From Trichomonas vaginalis G3 (Eukaryota > Parabasalia > Trichomonadida > Trichomonadidae), in contig NC_067207.1 in the NCBI RefSeq assembly GCF_026262505.1, forward strand, positions 18,196,082 to 18,260,081: a stretch of DNA of 64,000 nt, given 5' to 3'. A program made the position numbers and the translations under genes. Positions 1 through 9,710 of the stretch are shown here, piece by piece. The notes under the pieces are model-generated. The model was not told the DNA's origin and made no database searches. It worked only from the letters and a program-made list of their open reading frames with translations. The number at the start of each line of letters is the position of its first letter. The first letter of the stretch is position 1.

Positions 1-3000
1 ACAGGATAAAACAAACTGAACGCCAAAGAAAAGTTTTCATTCTTTTCACTCATTATATCCAAATAACATTGTGAAGCAGCTTCGTAATTATTCAACTGGT
101 TGTATTTCACAGGTTTCATGAACTCTTTGTTTTGGAGTTCCGCAATTGCCAAAGCATCATCAAACATTGATAAATCACTCAAATACTGGATATTTGACAT
201 CACTCCTTTATGTGGCAAAGGAATGGAATCACTGTAACTAGAAGAGGTTCTAAAGAAAGAAGATAATGACGTGTCAGGACAAATATGTGTATAAAACATA
301 ACAAAGCGTTTGATACTAAAAGGCAAATTCAAAATTGTTTCCGTCATCATTTGACAGATACTTTCTTCAGAAATATAAAGAATGTAATGTGAAAGAGGGT
401 CAGGAAGTAAAACACTCGCAAATGTATATAAATGAGTACTTCCTGGCATAGATAACCAATCTATTTCCCAAATTTTCTGTTTCAAGTCATTTGACATTTT
501 CAGTTTTTTGTAAATTGTCATTGAACCCAAATTTTGTATTCTGTCATTGAAAGAAGGGAAACTTTGTATCAATTCAAGAATTATTTTTGTGAATTTAGGA
601 GGAATCGGAAGAACAATATTATGCAGCTCTTTTATCAACATGGAAACAGTTTGTGGCTTCATTGCTTCAACTAAATTATCAATTACACAGATAGAATGTG
701 TTTCTGTCGGTGAAACATCATTATACCACGTAATCAATGTCGAAAAAGGTGTCTGCAAAATTGGTGCCAAAAATATTTTTTTCTTTGAAAAGAAATTGGC
801 AAAATCTGTCAAAACGGTTTGCCAAACATTTGGACCATATAAAACTGCTGATTTCAGTGCTTCTTTGTAAGATTTGACGAGTTCCATTGTTTGGTTTTCC
901 AAGAAAGGACTGATATACAAAGGTTGAGGGAAATAATCTTTCTCTAACCATAGATATTTCGCCATTGATTTAATAGACATGTAAACGAACCCTAATTGGT
1001 ACAAAACAACGTTTTTGTCCAATCCTTCGATTTTTTCTCTCAAATAATCTCTGAATTTGTTGAAATTGGACATTTGTATCTGTTTCATGTCCAATTCCTT
1101 AGCAATCACATCGAAAATAGGACACATGCTGACAATTACTGAACAGTAATCTTTTGGCTGAACATTTTCGAAATAATCCAAAATCAAACTTATCAAAGAA
1201 TTAAACAAAGGTGTGTAATACTTTTTGTCCATTTGTGGAGCGGCAATTGACAAGTACTTAATAAATGGCAATATCTGTGGAGAATTCTGCCTCATTTTCT
1301 GGATAAAATAAATTCCAAAACCTGTCAAAAAACGAGAAATTTCAATGGAACAAGCTGATTCTGGAATATTTTGACATTCTCGCAATAAATGATAAGCCAA
1401 TGAAGAGAAATACTGCAACGAATCAATACCTACTCTGAATTCATTAGATAAATCAATTGTTCCTCTGTAACAACTCTTAATGACTCTGCCAAGTGTAAAA
1501 ATGTCACTTTTACTTTGTAAACCTTTCTTAATAAAAATGTCACTGATTACAGAGCTGTAAATATAAGAAGAAGTTTGTTTGATGTCATCTATAACAACTT
1601 TGTCGAATTGTAACAATTGTGAACTTGAATAATCGTAAATAAATTTCTCAAAAAGTGAAGTATCAGAAGTGATCTGACCAAAGTTAATTTTGACTTCATT
1701 TTCTGGAGGACACAACGTGAAATATTTGTATAAAACTTGTCTGAAGAAAGATAAAGATAAAAGTGAAGTCAAAGTATTTTGAATTTCAAGTAAACTATTC
1801 AAATTTTGAGAAACATAATTATTACAAACCGACAAAAACTTTGCCATTCTATCAACCATTACAGGATGGAAGAACAAGGTATATCTCTGCAATACAAAAG
1901 GAACAGAACCCGTGAAAATTGCTGAAATCAACGAATTGTCATTAGAATAATTTTCTACGTTTGGAGGAATCAAACAATCCATTAAAGAAGAAAAGAAAGT
2001 CGGATTAAAAGTATTCATGTCTGGATAAACAATACTAAATACTCTCAACGCGATCTTAACAACAGAGAATAAATTAGATGATGGTGTATCTTTGTTTCTC
2101 GAGATTTCTCCCAAACAATTGAAAAAGTGACTTGTGACATAAAAATGAAAAATTGGAGTTGCATTTTTCAACCAATTTTGCAATGGTCCAGAATTCTGGA
2201 AAACTTGTTGTATACAAGCCATTGCGAATGATTGACAATCTGGGTGTACAAACAATTCTTCCAATACAGATAAATATGTGAAATCATTATCAGTTGAAAA
2301 AGCAAGAGCCAAATTTTTGACAAACAAAGATTCAAATTGAGGAACTGTCACAATTTTTTCTAAAGGAACAAATATTGTATTTTTCTGATTTCTCCTCATT
2401 TTATATGTCAATCTAATAATAGCCTTAATTAAGGATTCCGCGTCCATGTCATCACCTTCTTGTTTTGCGCAACATGTCATTATTTCAAACATCAAATCCA
2501 AATCGCTAAAAATCCTTTCTTTCTTCAAATCTTGGAATCTTTTTTCCAAATAAACGCATTCCTGGAAACAAACATTCAAAACTGTTGCAGAACAATTTGT
2601 GAAATGTCCTGTTTTAGTGAAGAATAATAGCATTCTAAGAGAAGCTGTTGATGGCATATCCAAATCAATCCTTAATATTTGATTCATGTCTTTTGTCCAT
2701 GCATCGTAATTTCCTAATCCCAAATTCACTGCTTCTTCAATTGATTTCAAGAAAAATGGTAAATATTGGCGATTCGCGTAATCATCGAATACATGGAAGG
2801 CAAGATTAACATTATGTTCAGCATTTGGCATATCCTTTGTGAAACCAATGACTGTGTGTGCCAATAATTTATAGACACCTCTCATTTTGAAGAAATTCAT
2901 GAGTTTCATGTCTTTTTTAACTAATAAATCGAAATCAGAAGTAATTCCTTCCATAACTAAATAAAGAATATGATCTTGGTACTTTGATGATCTGTATAAT

Positions 3001-6000
3001 GGTTTTGGATCTGTACCGCTTATCTTGTCTTCTTTGATCATGTCCATTGCCATTGTAAACACCTGATTTATTGTTTCCATTTCGGAAAACGGGAAATAAA
3101 AATATGGTGTTTGATATTCCGGACAAGAAATCTCCATGTATTTCTTTATCCTCTGTGGATCAATTGCTGACTTCTTTCTGTTCTTAAGAACAAAGGGATG
3201 TTTACCTAATTCGATACTTAAATGGCTTAAATATGGTGTAAAAGAGTCAGTTTGCGCTAAACGAATTGTTTTTTGCATTGTTACAAAAACTTTGTCGTTT
3301 TCTTCATTCTCTTCATATCTATCTATCAAATGATGTCTTATGACATCTATGGATTTCTCTGTATATCTCGATGATAAGTATATCATAGGAATTGAGAGCT
3401 TTACAATTTTTTCTGAATATGTAAACCTTTCAAATAATTTATCAACCAAATTCAAAAATTTTTCAACATGATCCTTTGATGAATAAAGAAAACTCGATTG
3501 GATTATGAAGTCTTCTGTTTTTTCCTCGGGTATTACTATTTCATCGAATAAATAGTATTTGTAGTAGTACCCGGAATAAGTGTCAGGAAGTTCACGAAGT
3601 TTTTCAATGTCATTATTTTTGATGTATGAAATTATTTTGTCAATCGTTTTGTTTGCACATGATTTCTTGTACGGTTGCTCTAATAAACACTGGTAGACAC
3701 ATTTAACAAGAAAATCTATGTCATATTCTTCCGAATTTTCCATCGCTTCTGAAATAATTTCTAATGAAACTTGGCGGTTTTCTATCGTCACAAAAGTTGA
3801 CAAATTTTTATTTTTCTGGAGCTGCATACTTATGTCCTGAGAAATCTGCATGACGTGGTCGGATATAAGATTGAGAATATACGGCGCGACACTGCGATTT
3901 TTGTTCAAATACTTCGTAATCGCGGTAAAAAAACGGAGTTGCGTCGGACGCTGAAGTTTTGTGAAGTATTCGGTCAAGTTCTGTTGAACAGCGTTGTAAA
4001 GATATATAATGTCCTTCTTTTTATCGTCAACGGCTTCAATTGCGGGAATGAATAGGCTGAACCAAACATCTATGGTCTTGTCTTCAGGGGAAAGCTCAAG
4101 AATAGGGAATATCAAGATGGATAACCGTGAAAAAGTGAGTTCTGGCTGCAATTCTAAAAATCCAACACCCAAAATCGAGGAGTTGCTCTTTATAAGGGTT
4201 ACGAAGTGGTCGAACTTGGTCTGTGATTGCTTCCGGAAGCGGTGGTAGCTGTATAAAAGCTCGATAAAGACATTATCCAAAATATTTATGTAAGATTTGT
4301 GGATAGAAAGGAGAAAGAGCTTGAATAGCTCTGTAAGTAAAGTCATTGGCTCGTTATCTTGTATTTTTGCGGCAGGATCTGCAAAGCAAAATTCGGATAT
4401 TCCGCGTTGAAGGATTTGAAGCGTAAGATTCTGTACTGTATCGGGGTTTTTGATTACGTATTCGATCAGTGATATTAATAAGGCGGCGGGAGATTTTATT
4501 GTCTTCTGGATTTTGAATATGAAATTTACATTGTAAGCAAGTAAAGGAGATTTAGGTACAAGTAAGTAAATGTATCTGTTAAAAAATGCATAGCATCGCT
4601 GTACTGATAGATTGGCGATAATTTGAAGGAAATCTTCAAATACAAATTCTAAAAATTTTCTGAATGTATTTCGAGGGATTTTTTCGTATTTTTTGGGTAT
4701 TTCAGGTTCTTTGTCTTTTAATTGACCGTATAATTCTGCATGAACATCGAGAGTTTTTGAGACGTATTTTGTATAACGAACAAGTAAATCGAATCTTGAA
4801 TCTTTTTCATCTTCATTATTTTTAATGAAGTTAGATAACATCTCTTTTATCATTTTGGCAACCCAGTAGCTAATATCGCCCCATTGATTTGGATTTTCGA
4901 GGTAATAATCGGAGAATAATTCTAGTAATGACATCAACTGTTCTGGGAATTCTTGGTGAAGTTGTGCATTCGATGGATTTATCATTTTGTTGAGGAATTG
5001 TGCTGCAATTTTTGTATCGACCTTAATTAAGTTGAAAGCGAAGGATATTAAGTTTGTAATTAATTGCTTGTTACTAAAATCACTCATACCTGTTATACAG
5101 CTCGAGAAATAAAGAATAGTTCTTTTGGAACTAAGAAGAGGTTCGAATGAGAAAATTTGCATGATGTTGAGGACATCATTTCGTACGGTATTAACTATTT
5201 GAGGCTGTACTTTCTGCTCGCCAAAAGCAAAAATTACTGAACATAACAACAAATAATTTTGGTAAATATGGAAATAAGGGGGTTCTCTTGGGATTTTGGA
5301 CTCGATTTCGGCAAGTAGATCGTCTCTTTGGAATCCGGGAACTTCTTTCGTGTTCTCAAGGAACCTTGTTAAAGCGCGAATTGATTTTGAACAAATTTGC
5401 TCGAGATTAGGGAAAAAATGACTGCTATCACGAAGGTTGAGACACTCGTTCGCTAGATTTAGTGGTATCTCGAAGTATGCGGGTAATTGAGAGCGATCTG
5501 TCGGAGGATTGTTTTTATAGCACGAAATGAGGAATAATAAAAAGTTATGGTCGTAGCTAAAGATATTTAGAACAGCATTTTTGAGAAATGTGTGATACCA
5601 CTGCCTGAATTCAATCAATCGATCAGGAACTCCATGAGGAGCGCTTGTCATGTGATCAAATAGCGTGCTGAAGGCAGTGGTACGAAGTGGGGATTCGACT
5701 TTAAGAATTTGAAAGAGTGATTCTTCTATCTGTGTCGATAATCTTGGATTTAAATATAACGGATTTAACAAATGTAGTAATGAAAGCACACGCTTTTGCA
5801 TGCGAATTTTATTTTTATCAAAATTCTCTGGAATTTTTGTGTAAGGAGGAAGCTGATGCACTAAATAATCAACAATTAGAGCAATTTTCGACTTGACAGC
5901 GTCGTCAAAGCCTGAAATTAAAAATCCTTCAATTGCATCAAAAACATCATCTGATGGATCGGGCAAGGACGGACTTTGGAACAAATAACCAAAGGGCGCG

Positions 6001-6011
6001 CTCTGGTCCAT
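1..6011 (-). CDS. Giant HEAT-repeat / FAT-like protein, possibly PIKK family (partial, C-terminus off window)
   Basis: One minus-strand frame stays open from an ATG at 6011 to the left edge, about 2003 codons. I checked both ends and a central stretch by translation and found no in-frame stop. The N-terminus reads MDQSAPFGYLFQSPS. Most of the product is Leu/Ile/Phe-rich short helices, as in an alpha-solenoid, with no signal peptide or obvious membrane segment. Near the left edge the sequence changes to TPR/FAT-like helices such as FDDALAIAEL and NNYEAASQCYLDIM. About 2000 residues of solenoid followed by FAT-like helices is the plan of the large PIKK proteins (TRRAP/Tra1, ATM, DNA-PK). The kinase region would lie beyond base 1, so the family call is inference. 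A large scaffold without a kinase is the alternative. It is divergently arranged with the GH47-like gene, about 340 bp away. Confidence 0.6.
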   Translation of the reverse strand, partial: MDQSAPFGYLFQSPSLPDPSDDVFDAIEGFLISGFDDAVKSKIALIVDYLVHQLPPYTKIPENFDKNKIRMQKRVLSLLHLLNPLYLNPRLSTQIEESLFQILKVESPLRTTAFSTLFDHMTSAPHGVPDRLIEFRQWYHTFLKNAVLNIFSYDHNFLLFLISCYKNNPPTDRSQLPAYFEIPLNLANECLNLRDSSHFFPNLEQICSKSIRALTRFLENTKEVPGFQRDDLLAEIESKIPREPPYFHIYQNYLLLCSVIFAFGEQKVQPQIVNTVRNDVLNIMQIFSFEPLLSSKRTILYFSSCITGMSDFSNKQLITNLISFAFNLIKVDTKIAAQFLNKMINPSNAQLHQEFPEQLMSLLELFSDYYLENPNQWGDISYWVAKMIKEMLSNFIKNNEDEKDSRFDLLVRYTKYVSKTLDVHAELYGQLKDKEPEIPKKYEKIPRNTFRKFLEFVFEDFLQIIANLSVQRCYAFFNRYIYLLVPKSPLLAYNVNFIFKIQKTIKSPAALLISLIEYVIKNPDTVQNLTLQILQRGISEFCFADPAAKIQDNEPMTLLTELFKLFLLSIHKSYINILDNVFIELLYSYHRFRKQSQTKFDHFVTLIKSNSSILGVGFLELQPELTFSRLSILIFPILELSPEDKTIDVWFSLFIPAIEAVDDKKKDIIYLYNAVQQNLTEYFTKLQRPTQLRFFTAITKYLNKNRSVAPYILNLISDHVMQISQDISMQLQKNKNLSTFVTIENRQVSLEIISEAMENSEEYDIDFLVKCVYQCLLEQPYKKSCANKTIDKIISYIKNNDIEKLRELPDTYSGYYYKYYLFDEIVIPEEKTEDFIIQSSFLYSSKDHVEKFLNLVDKLFERFTYSEKIVKLSIPMIYLSSRYTEKSIDVIRHHLIDRYEENEENDKVFVTMQKTIRLAQTDSFTPYLSHLSIELGKHPFVLKNRKKSAIDPQRIKKYMEISCPEYQTPYFYFPFSEMETINQVFTMAMDMIKEDKISGTDPKPLYRSSKYQDHILYLVMEGITSDFDLLVKKDMKLMNFFKMRGVYKLLAHTVIGFTKDMPNAEHNVNLAFHVFDDYANRQYLPFFLKSIEEAVNLGLGNYDAWTKDMNQILRIDLDMPSTASLRMLLFFTKTGHFTNCSATVLNVCFQECVYLEKRFQDLKKERIFSDLDLMFEIMTCCAKQEGDDMDAESLIKAIIRLTYKMRRNQKNTIFVPLEKIVTVPQFESLFVKNLALAFSTDNDFTYLSVLEELFVHPDCQSFAMACIQQVFQNSGPLQNWLKNATPIFHFYVTSHFFNCLGEISRNKDTPSSNLFSVVKIALRVFSIVYPDMNTFNPTFFSSLMDCLIPPNVENYSNDNSLISAIFTGSVPFVLQRYTLFFHPVMVDRMAKFLSVCNNYVSQNLNSLLEIQNTLTSLLSLSFFRQVLYKYFTLCPPENEVKINFGQITSDTSLFEKFIYDYSSSQLLQFDKVVIDDIKQTSSYIYSSVISDIFIKKGLQSKSDIFTLGRVIKSCYRGTIDLSNEFRVGIDSLQYFSSLAYHLLRECQNIPESACSIEISRFLTGFGIYFIQKMRQNSPQILPFIKYLSIAAPQMDKKYYTPLFNSLISLILDYFENVQPKDYCSVIVSMCPIFDVIAKELDMKQIQMSNFNKFRDYLREKIEGLDKNVVLYQLGFVYMSIKSMAKYLWLEKDYFPQPLYISPFLENQTMELVKSYKEALKSAVLYGPNVWQTVLTDFANFFSKKKIFLAPILQTPFSTLITWYNDVSPTETHSICVIDNLVEAMKPQTVSMLIKELHNIVLPIPPKFTKIILELIQSFPSFNDRIQNLGSMTIYKKLKMSNDLKQKIWEIDWLSMPGSTHLYTFASVLLPDPLSHYILYISEESICQMMTETILNLPFSIKRFVMFYTHICPDTSLSSFFRTSSSYSDSIPLPHKGVMSNIQYLSDLSMFDDALAIAELQNKEFMKPVKYNQLNNYEAASQCYLDIMSEKNENFSLAFSLFYP

Positions 6012-6353
6012 TCAGATGAGGATTATTGAATAGTTTACAAATTATCAAAGAAATAAAAATATCGAAAACAGAAAACAACAAAATTAAATCATAAATAACT
6101 AACATAATATAAATATGACATAAAATTACCAATATTTATATCATAATCATTGATTTTCTTCCATTTTATTATAATTAACATCATATTCACATTTTAATAT
6201 GTTATCTAATATTAAACCTTACTTTAAAACCTTAATACCCTTATCAATAATTTCAATTTCATCAATCTTTTACTAATGTCCGAAATATCAAGTGAACTAA
6301 TCATGTTTAATCTTAAACTTTCTATGTGATCGAAAATTTATTATTCATAATTA
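6012..6353. promoter_or_regulatory. Divergent intergenic region with initiator-like element
   Basis: This AT-rich spacer separates two divergent genes. TCATAATT at 6345-6352 directly precedes the ATG at 6354 and fits the trichomonad initiator (TCAYWW-type). On the other strand TCATCT lies just before the ATG at 6011, a poorer match. Nothing else recognisable is present. Confidence 0.4.
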
Positions 6354-8060
6354 ATGAGAAATCCAAGGAATCAGATTAGACGAAATTTTTTACCGATTGT
6401 TCTATCAATTCTTACAGTATTAACACTACTTACTTGCGTACTCTTCTTCGTAACTAAACCAAGTCCAAAAGTTGTTAATCATTTCGAAGATAATACAAAA
6501 GTTACTGAAAAAGCTAGCCTACAAGAAAATAAAACAGAAGAAGTAGAAAATAAGGACAATGTTACTCAAACTACTACACAAATTTTCCAAAATGATTTAG
6601 ATCACAGTCTCGAAATCAAAAAAGTTTTCTACAATATATACATTACGTACAAAAACAAAAACAATGGTGCCTCAACATTTAATCCTATTACTGATGAATC
6701 AATTAATCATTTTAATGCAACACATTTCCTATACGAATCACTTTCTACAATGCTTGCATTTGGAGATTTCAACGAGCCATTAAACATAGCAAAAGACATT
6801 ATGCGAAAGATATACAAGGAAAAAGTCATTGTTGGAGGAAATAAAGGTCCGAATTTAAACTCAGAGAACAATACGAAGTATGAAACTGAGGTAATCAAGT
6901 CATACTTTTCAGGACAAGAACAAACATCATACTTTATCCCTTCAGTTTTCGGAGCAGTTTTATCTGGATTTTCTTTCACTCATAATAACTTCTATCCATC
7001 TGTTATAGCTCATTTCCTTGAAATATTCCCTCAGATTAAGGACGACGTCTTCATAATGGACACAATGACTCAAGAAAATGGAAAATTAAAAATTTCAGGA
7101 GTACCTGAAGTACATACACATTCTCTCGGTAACTACATAACAGATTTCCTGTACCTAGCAGATCAAGCAAATCTTTCCTATCTTTTTGAAAAATCTGCAG
7201 GAATTTATAATTTATTATATAAAATGTCTCCAATTTCTGGCTTATTCTCTGATATGCTTACAGCGTTTACTGGTGAACCTATTGGAATAAATGGAAACCT
7301 CGAATATTCTTTACAAGTTAACGGATCAAGTATATACCATGATTTATTGTCATTAATAACGCTGACAAACCATTCTTCTAAGGTTGCATATCATATTTTC
7401 CAGAATTTCACTGAATCTTTTAAGAAATATTATCTGAAATCTGGAACAAAAGGATATTTCGTTCATAATAAGCTTTCTGTTAACCAAGACAATAAGATGG
7501 ACATCAGATCAGCCTTCATTCCTGGTATGTTTGCGCGTGCAAGTACCGAATTCAACGATCCTGAGTTATTACAGCTTGCTAAGGACACATTTTCCGCATA
7601 CAAGAGAATGATTGATATGAATGATCTCCCTCCACGTGTTGTAAGTGGCAGCGAAAACCAAGATCTCGTTATTGAAGACCCAACCTTTGATTTCGCACCT
7701 GATTTGTTCGAATCATTGTATTATTTGTGGAATGCTACTCGCAATCAAACATATAGAAACATTGCTTGGAACTTATTTGTGAAATTTAATACAACATGTA
7801 GAACAGAGTTCGGTTTGGCCGATTATAATACGATCACAAGACAGAAATTACCATCATTTAACTTATATCTGCTTTCACGAACTCTGAAATTCTTGTATCT
7901 TATGTACGATGATTCTTTCGTTAGAAACAAGCAATTCACATTTGATTCGCATGGAAATATGCTTAAGATTTGGGAACAGCCAATGAAAGATTTTGATGAA
8001 CAATATTTTAACAGACTTCCAGAAATGTATGATCCCAACCCATACTTTGAAATCAAATAA
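6354..8060 (+). CDS. Divergent GH47-like (class I alpha-mannosidase-like) type II membrane protein
   Basis: A 568-aa protein. A single hydrophobic segment at about residues 12-34, after a basic N-terminus, suggests a type II signal anchor and an ER/Golgi lumenal domain. Many N-x-S/T sequons occur. The lumenal part has the GH47 layout of alternating helices. FAPDLFESLYYLWNAT matches the family's LRPE..ES.yyLyR.T block. LPSFNLYLLSRTLKFLYLMY fits the D(R)MESF..aETLKYlYLLF block. FTFDSHGNML stands where NTEAHP is expected. Several acidic residues needed for catalysis and the Thr that helps bind Ca2+ appear replaced. It may therefore be a lectin-like or inactive EDEM-type protein, or a very divergent enzyme. 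The start is the only ATG after the initiator-like TCATAATT. GH47 members trim ER N-glycans in other eukaryotes; the role here is inferred. Confidence 0.68.
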   Translation: MRNPRNQIRRNFLPIVLSILTVLTLLTCVLFFVTKPSPKVVNHFEDNTKVTEKASLQENKTEEVENKDNVTQTTTQIFQNDLDHSLEIKKVFYNIYITYKNKNNGASTFNPITDESINHFNATHFLYESLSTMLAFGDFNEPLNIAKDIMRKIYKEKVIVGGNKGPNLNSENNTKYETEVIKSYFSGQEQTSYFIPSVFGAVLSGFSFTHNNFYPSVIAHFLEIFPQIKDDVFIMDTMTQENGKLKISGVPEVHTHSLGNYITDFLYLADQANLSYLFEKSAGIYNLLYKMSPISGLFSDMLTAFTGEPIGINGNLEYSLQVNGSSIYHDLLSLITLTNHSSKVAYHIFQNFTESFKKYYLKSGTKGYFVHNKLSVNQDNKMDIRSAFIPGMFARASTEFNDPELLQLAKDTFSAYKRMIDMNDLPPRVVSGSENQDLVIEDPTFDFAPDLFESLYYLWNATRNQTYRNIAWNLFVKFNTTCRTEFGLADYNTITRQKLPSFNLYLLSRTLKFLYLMYDDSFVRNKQFTFDSHGNMLKIWEQPMKDFDEQYFNRLPEMYDPNPYFEIK

Positions 8061-8282
8061 TCAAATCCTCGTATCTTGATTTCTCATTATTGATCTTATT
8101 TCTAATAATATTATACATTTTGTGTTTTTATTGTTAAATAGCATAATATCAATGATAAATACTAATTATTTATAACATACTTTATTTGTATTCTCATATT
8201 TACTCATAATTATAAAGAAAATACTCCATAAAAAAAATTATTAAGAAAATACAAACATTTATCATGATAATAACAAAATACA

Positions 8283-9050
8283 TTATACTGTTTGGCTTGT
8301 CTGAGTTGTTTGCGTATTATTCCAATAATATGGATCAATTTTTGGTCTGGTTGGAACAAAGAACAAAAATATATTAGGATATATCTCCTTTATGTTATTA
8401 ATGCAACCTGCATCATATCTTTTCATTTCATATGGATTTTGAAATGTTTCAATTGTTGGAGTATTTAATACTATTAAAGTAAAATAACCACATGAGTGCA
8501 TAAATAAGCAGAGACATATGATAAGTATAACTGTACCTAATACAACCCTTAAATATAGAGTTTTCACATTCAATATGATAATTAGTGCCACTAGAAAAAC
8601 AAGAATAGCCCCATAGAATGAAATCAGAATAAAAGCCTTGATATTGTTTAAGCCGACGCAATTTCCTATAACTGGACAATGATGATCAAACCTCACGACA
8701 CATTTGTTACAAATAGAGCAATGATGAGTTCGCATTGGTTTTGGGAGTGAACATTTAGGACATGGTGGGGCATTTGGATATATTTGGCACAAGTTATTAT
8801 TCTTTAATTCTTCTTCATGTCCTTTTTCAATATAATAATTCTCTATAAACCCGGGATCTAGCCAACATAGTACTACGTAAGTCCAAAGCCATATAATGCT
8901 GAGGAAATAGAAAATTCCGCTAAGAATTTGTGTGGAAAGAACATTATACTTAATATTTAAGTATATTGTAGCCCCACAGCCAATAACCCAGTAGAGTAAT
9001 ACACCGAGCCTGGCAAAAACTGTGTCAACACTGAAATAAGCAAATTTCAT
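8283..9050 (-). CDS. DHHC-type protein S-acyltransferase (palmitoyltransferase)
   Basis: A 255-aa protein with the classic four-helix layout. Two hydrophobic helices lie near residues 10-30 and 40-63. A Cys-rich domain at about 95-147 contains [18 protein letters not shown] and then [13 protein letters not shown], the catalytic DHHC. Two more membrane helices follow at about 140-165 and 170-195. NTPTIE after the last helix is a TTxE-like motif. DHHC enzymes auto-acylate the DHHC cysteine and pass palmitate to protein cysteines on Golgi or plasma membranes. All Zn-binding Cys/His and the catalytic Cys are present, so it is probably active. The ATG at 9050 faces the small gene at 9111 across a 60-bp shared promoter. 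Confidence 0.95.
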   Translation of the reverse strand: MKFAYFSVDTVFARLGVLLYWVIGCGATIYLNIKYNVLSTQILSGIFYFLSIIWLWTYVVLCWLDPGFIENYYIEKGHEEELKNNNLCQIYPNAPPCPKCSLPKPMRTHHCSICNKCVVRFDHHCPVIGNCVGLNNIKAFILISFYGAILVFLVALIIILNVKTLYLRVVLGTVILIICLCLFMHSCGYFTLIVLNTPTIETFQNPYEMKRYDAGCINNIKEIYPNIFLFFVPTRPKIDPYYWNNTQTTQTSQTV

Positions 9051-9110
9051 AATTTTGACGATATTTTTGTAAAGTTTTGAATTTAGTTTTTAGTTGTAAA
9101 GTACAATATC
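9051..9110. promoter_or_regulatory. 60-bp bidirectional promoter spacer
   Basis: The spacer lies between two divergent ATGs. On the minus side TCAAAATT immediately precedes the DHHC ATG; on the plus side ATATC abuts the ATG at 9111. Such short gaps imply very short 5' UTRs, as is usual in trichomonads. The assignment is by position only. Confidence 0.35.
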
Positions 9111-9305
9111 ATGGCATTTGATCCAAATCAAATTGATCTAAAGCTTGTCAAAGAACTTTATAGCAGTAAGAAATGCTTCTATACTCGTCCAAAACCTGAT
9201 GAATTCAAATTTAAACCTCAAAAGGCAAAATTAAGTCAGGAAGAACTTCAACAATTCCTCCATAGGATGGACACAACCAATAAGTTACACGATTCTGCAA
9301 ATTAG
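9111..9305 (+). CDS. Small hypothetical protein, 64 aa
   Basis: The ORF starts at an ATG 60 bp from the divergent DHHC gene and encodes MAFDPNQIDLKLVKELYSSK followed by a Lys/Pro-rich middle and a short helix (LSQEELQQFLHRMD). It is hydrophilic and acidic-basic mixed, with no signal peptide, membrane helix or motif I recognise. The clean start context, the tight head-to-head spacing and a coding-like amino-acid mix make it more likely real than chance, but no family can be named. Confidence 0.5.
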   Translation: MAFDPNQIDLKLVKELYSSKKCFYTRPKPDEFKFKPQKAKLSQEELQQFLHRMDTTNKLHDSAN

Positions 9306-9710
9306 TTAATTTATTGAAACTATGCTTTCATTACAAAAATTCATTTTCTTATTTATCTAAGTATTTCCATAAAATCAATAAAAAAGATAGTTAGAAATTG
9401 ATTTTATACAATATTAATATGTGTCACCACTGAAAACACAAGTTAACGTATTTTTGCAATTTCAAAAATCATGCTTATCAAGCCATACAGATTTTACTGC
9501 TTTACCAAAAAGATCTCTCATTAGCAATAACACAAATTCATCCATATCATGAAATTGCGATTTCATATATTTATTGATTTCTCGAGGCTGTAAACTACTC
9601 TACCCAAATCTTAATTCTTAGTTTACCGAGTTTTATAAACGAATCTTGTTTAGCTATATTTTACAAATAATAAACAATTCATTAGAAATAAAATTGAGTT
9701 AAAATGGAGC
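9306..9710. other. Intergenic, nothing recognised
   Basis: Convergent spacer between the 3' ends of the 64-aa and coiled-coil genes. AT-rich; no ORF, RNA or repeat seen. Confidence 0.6.
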
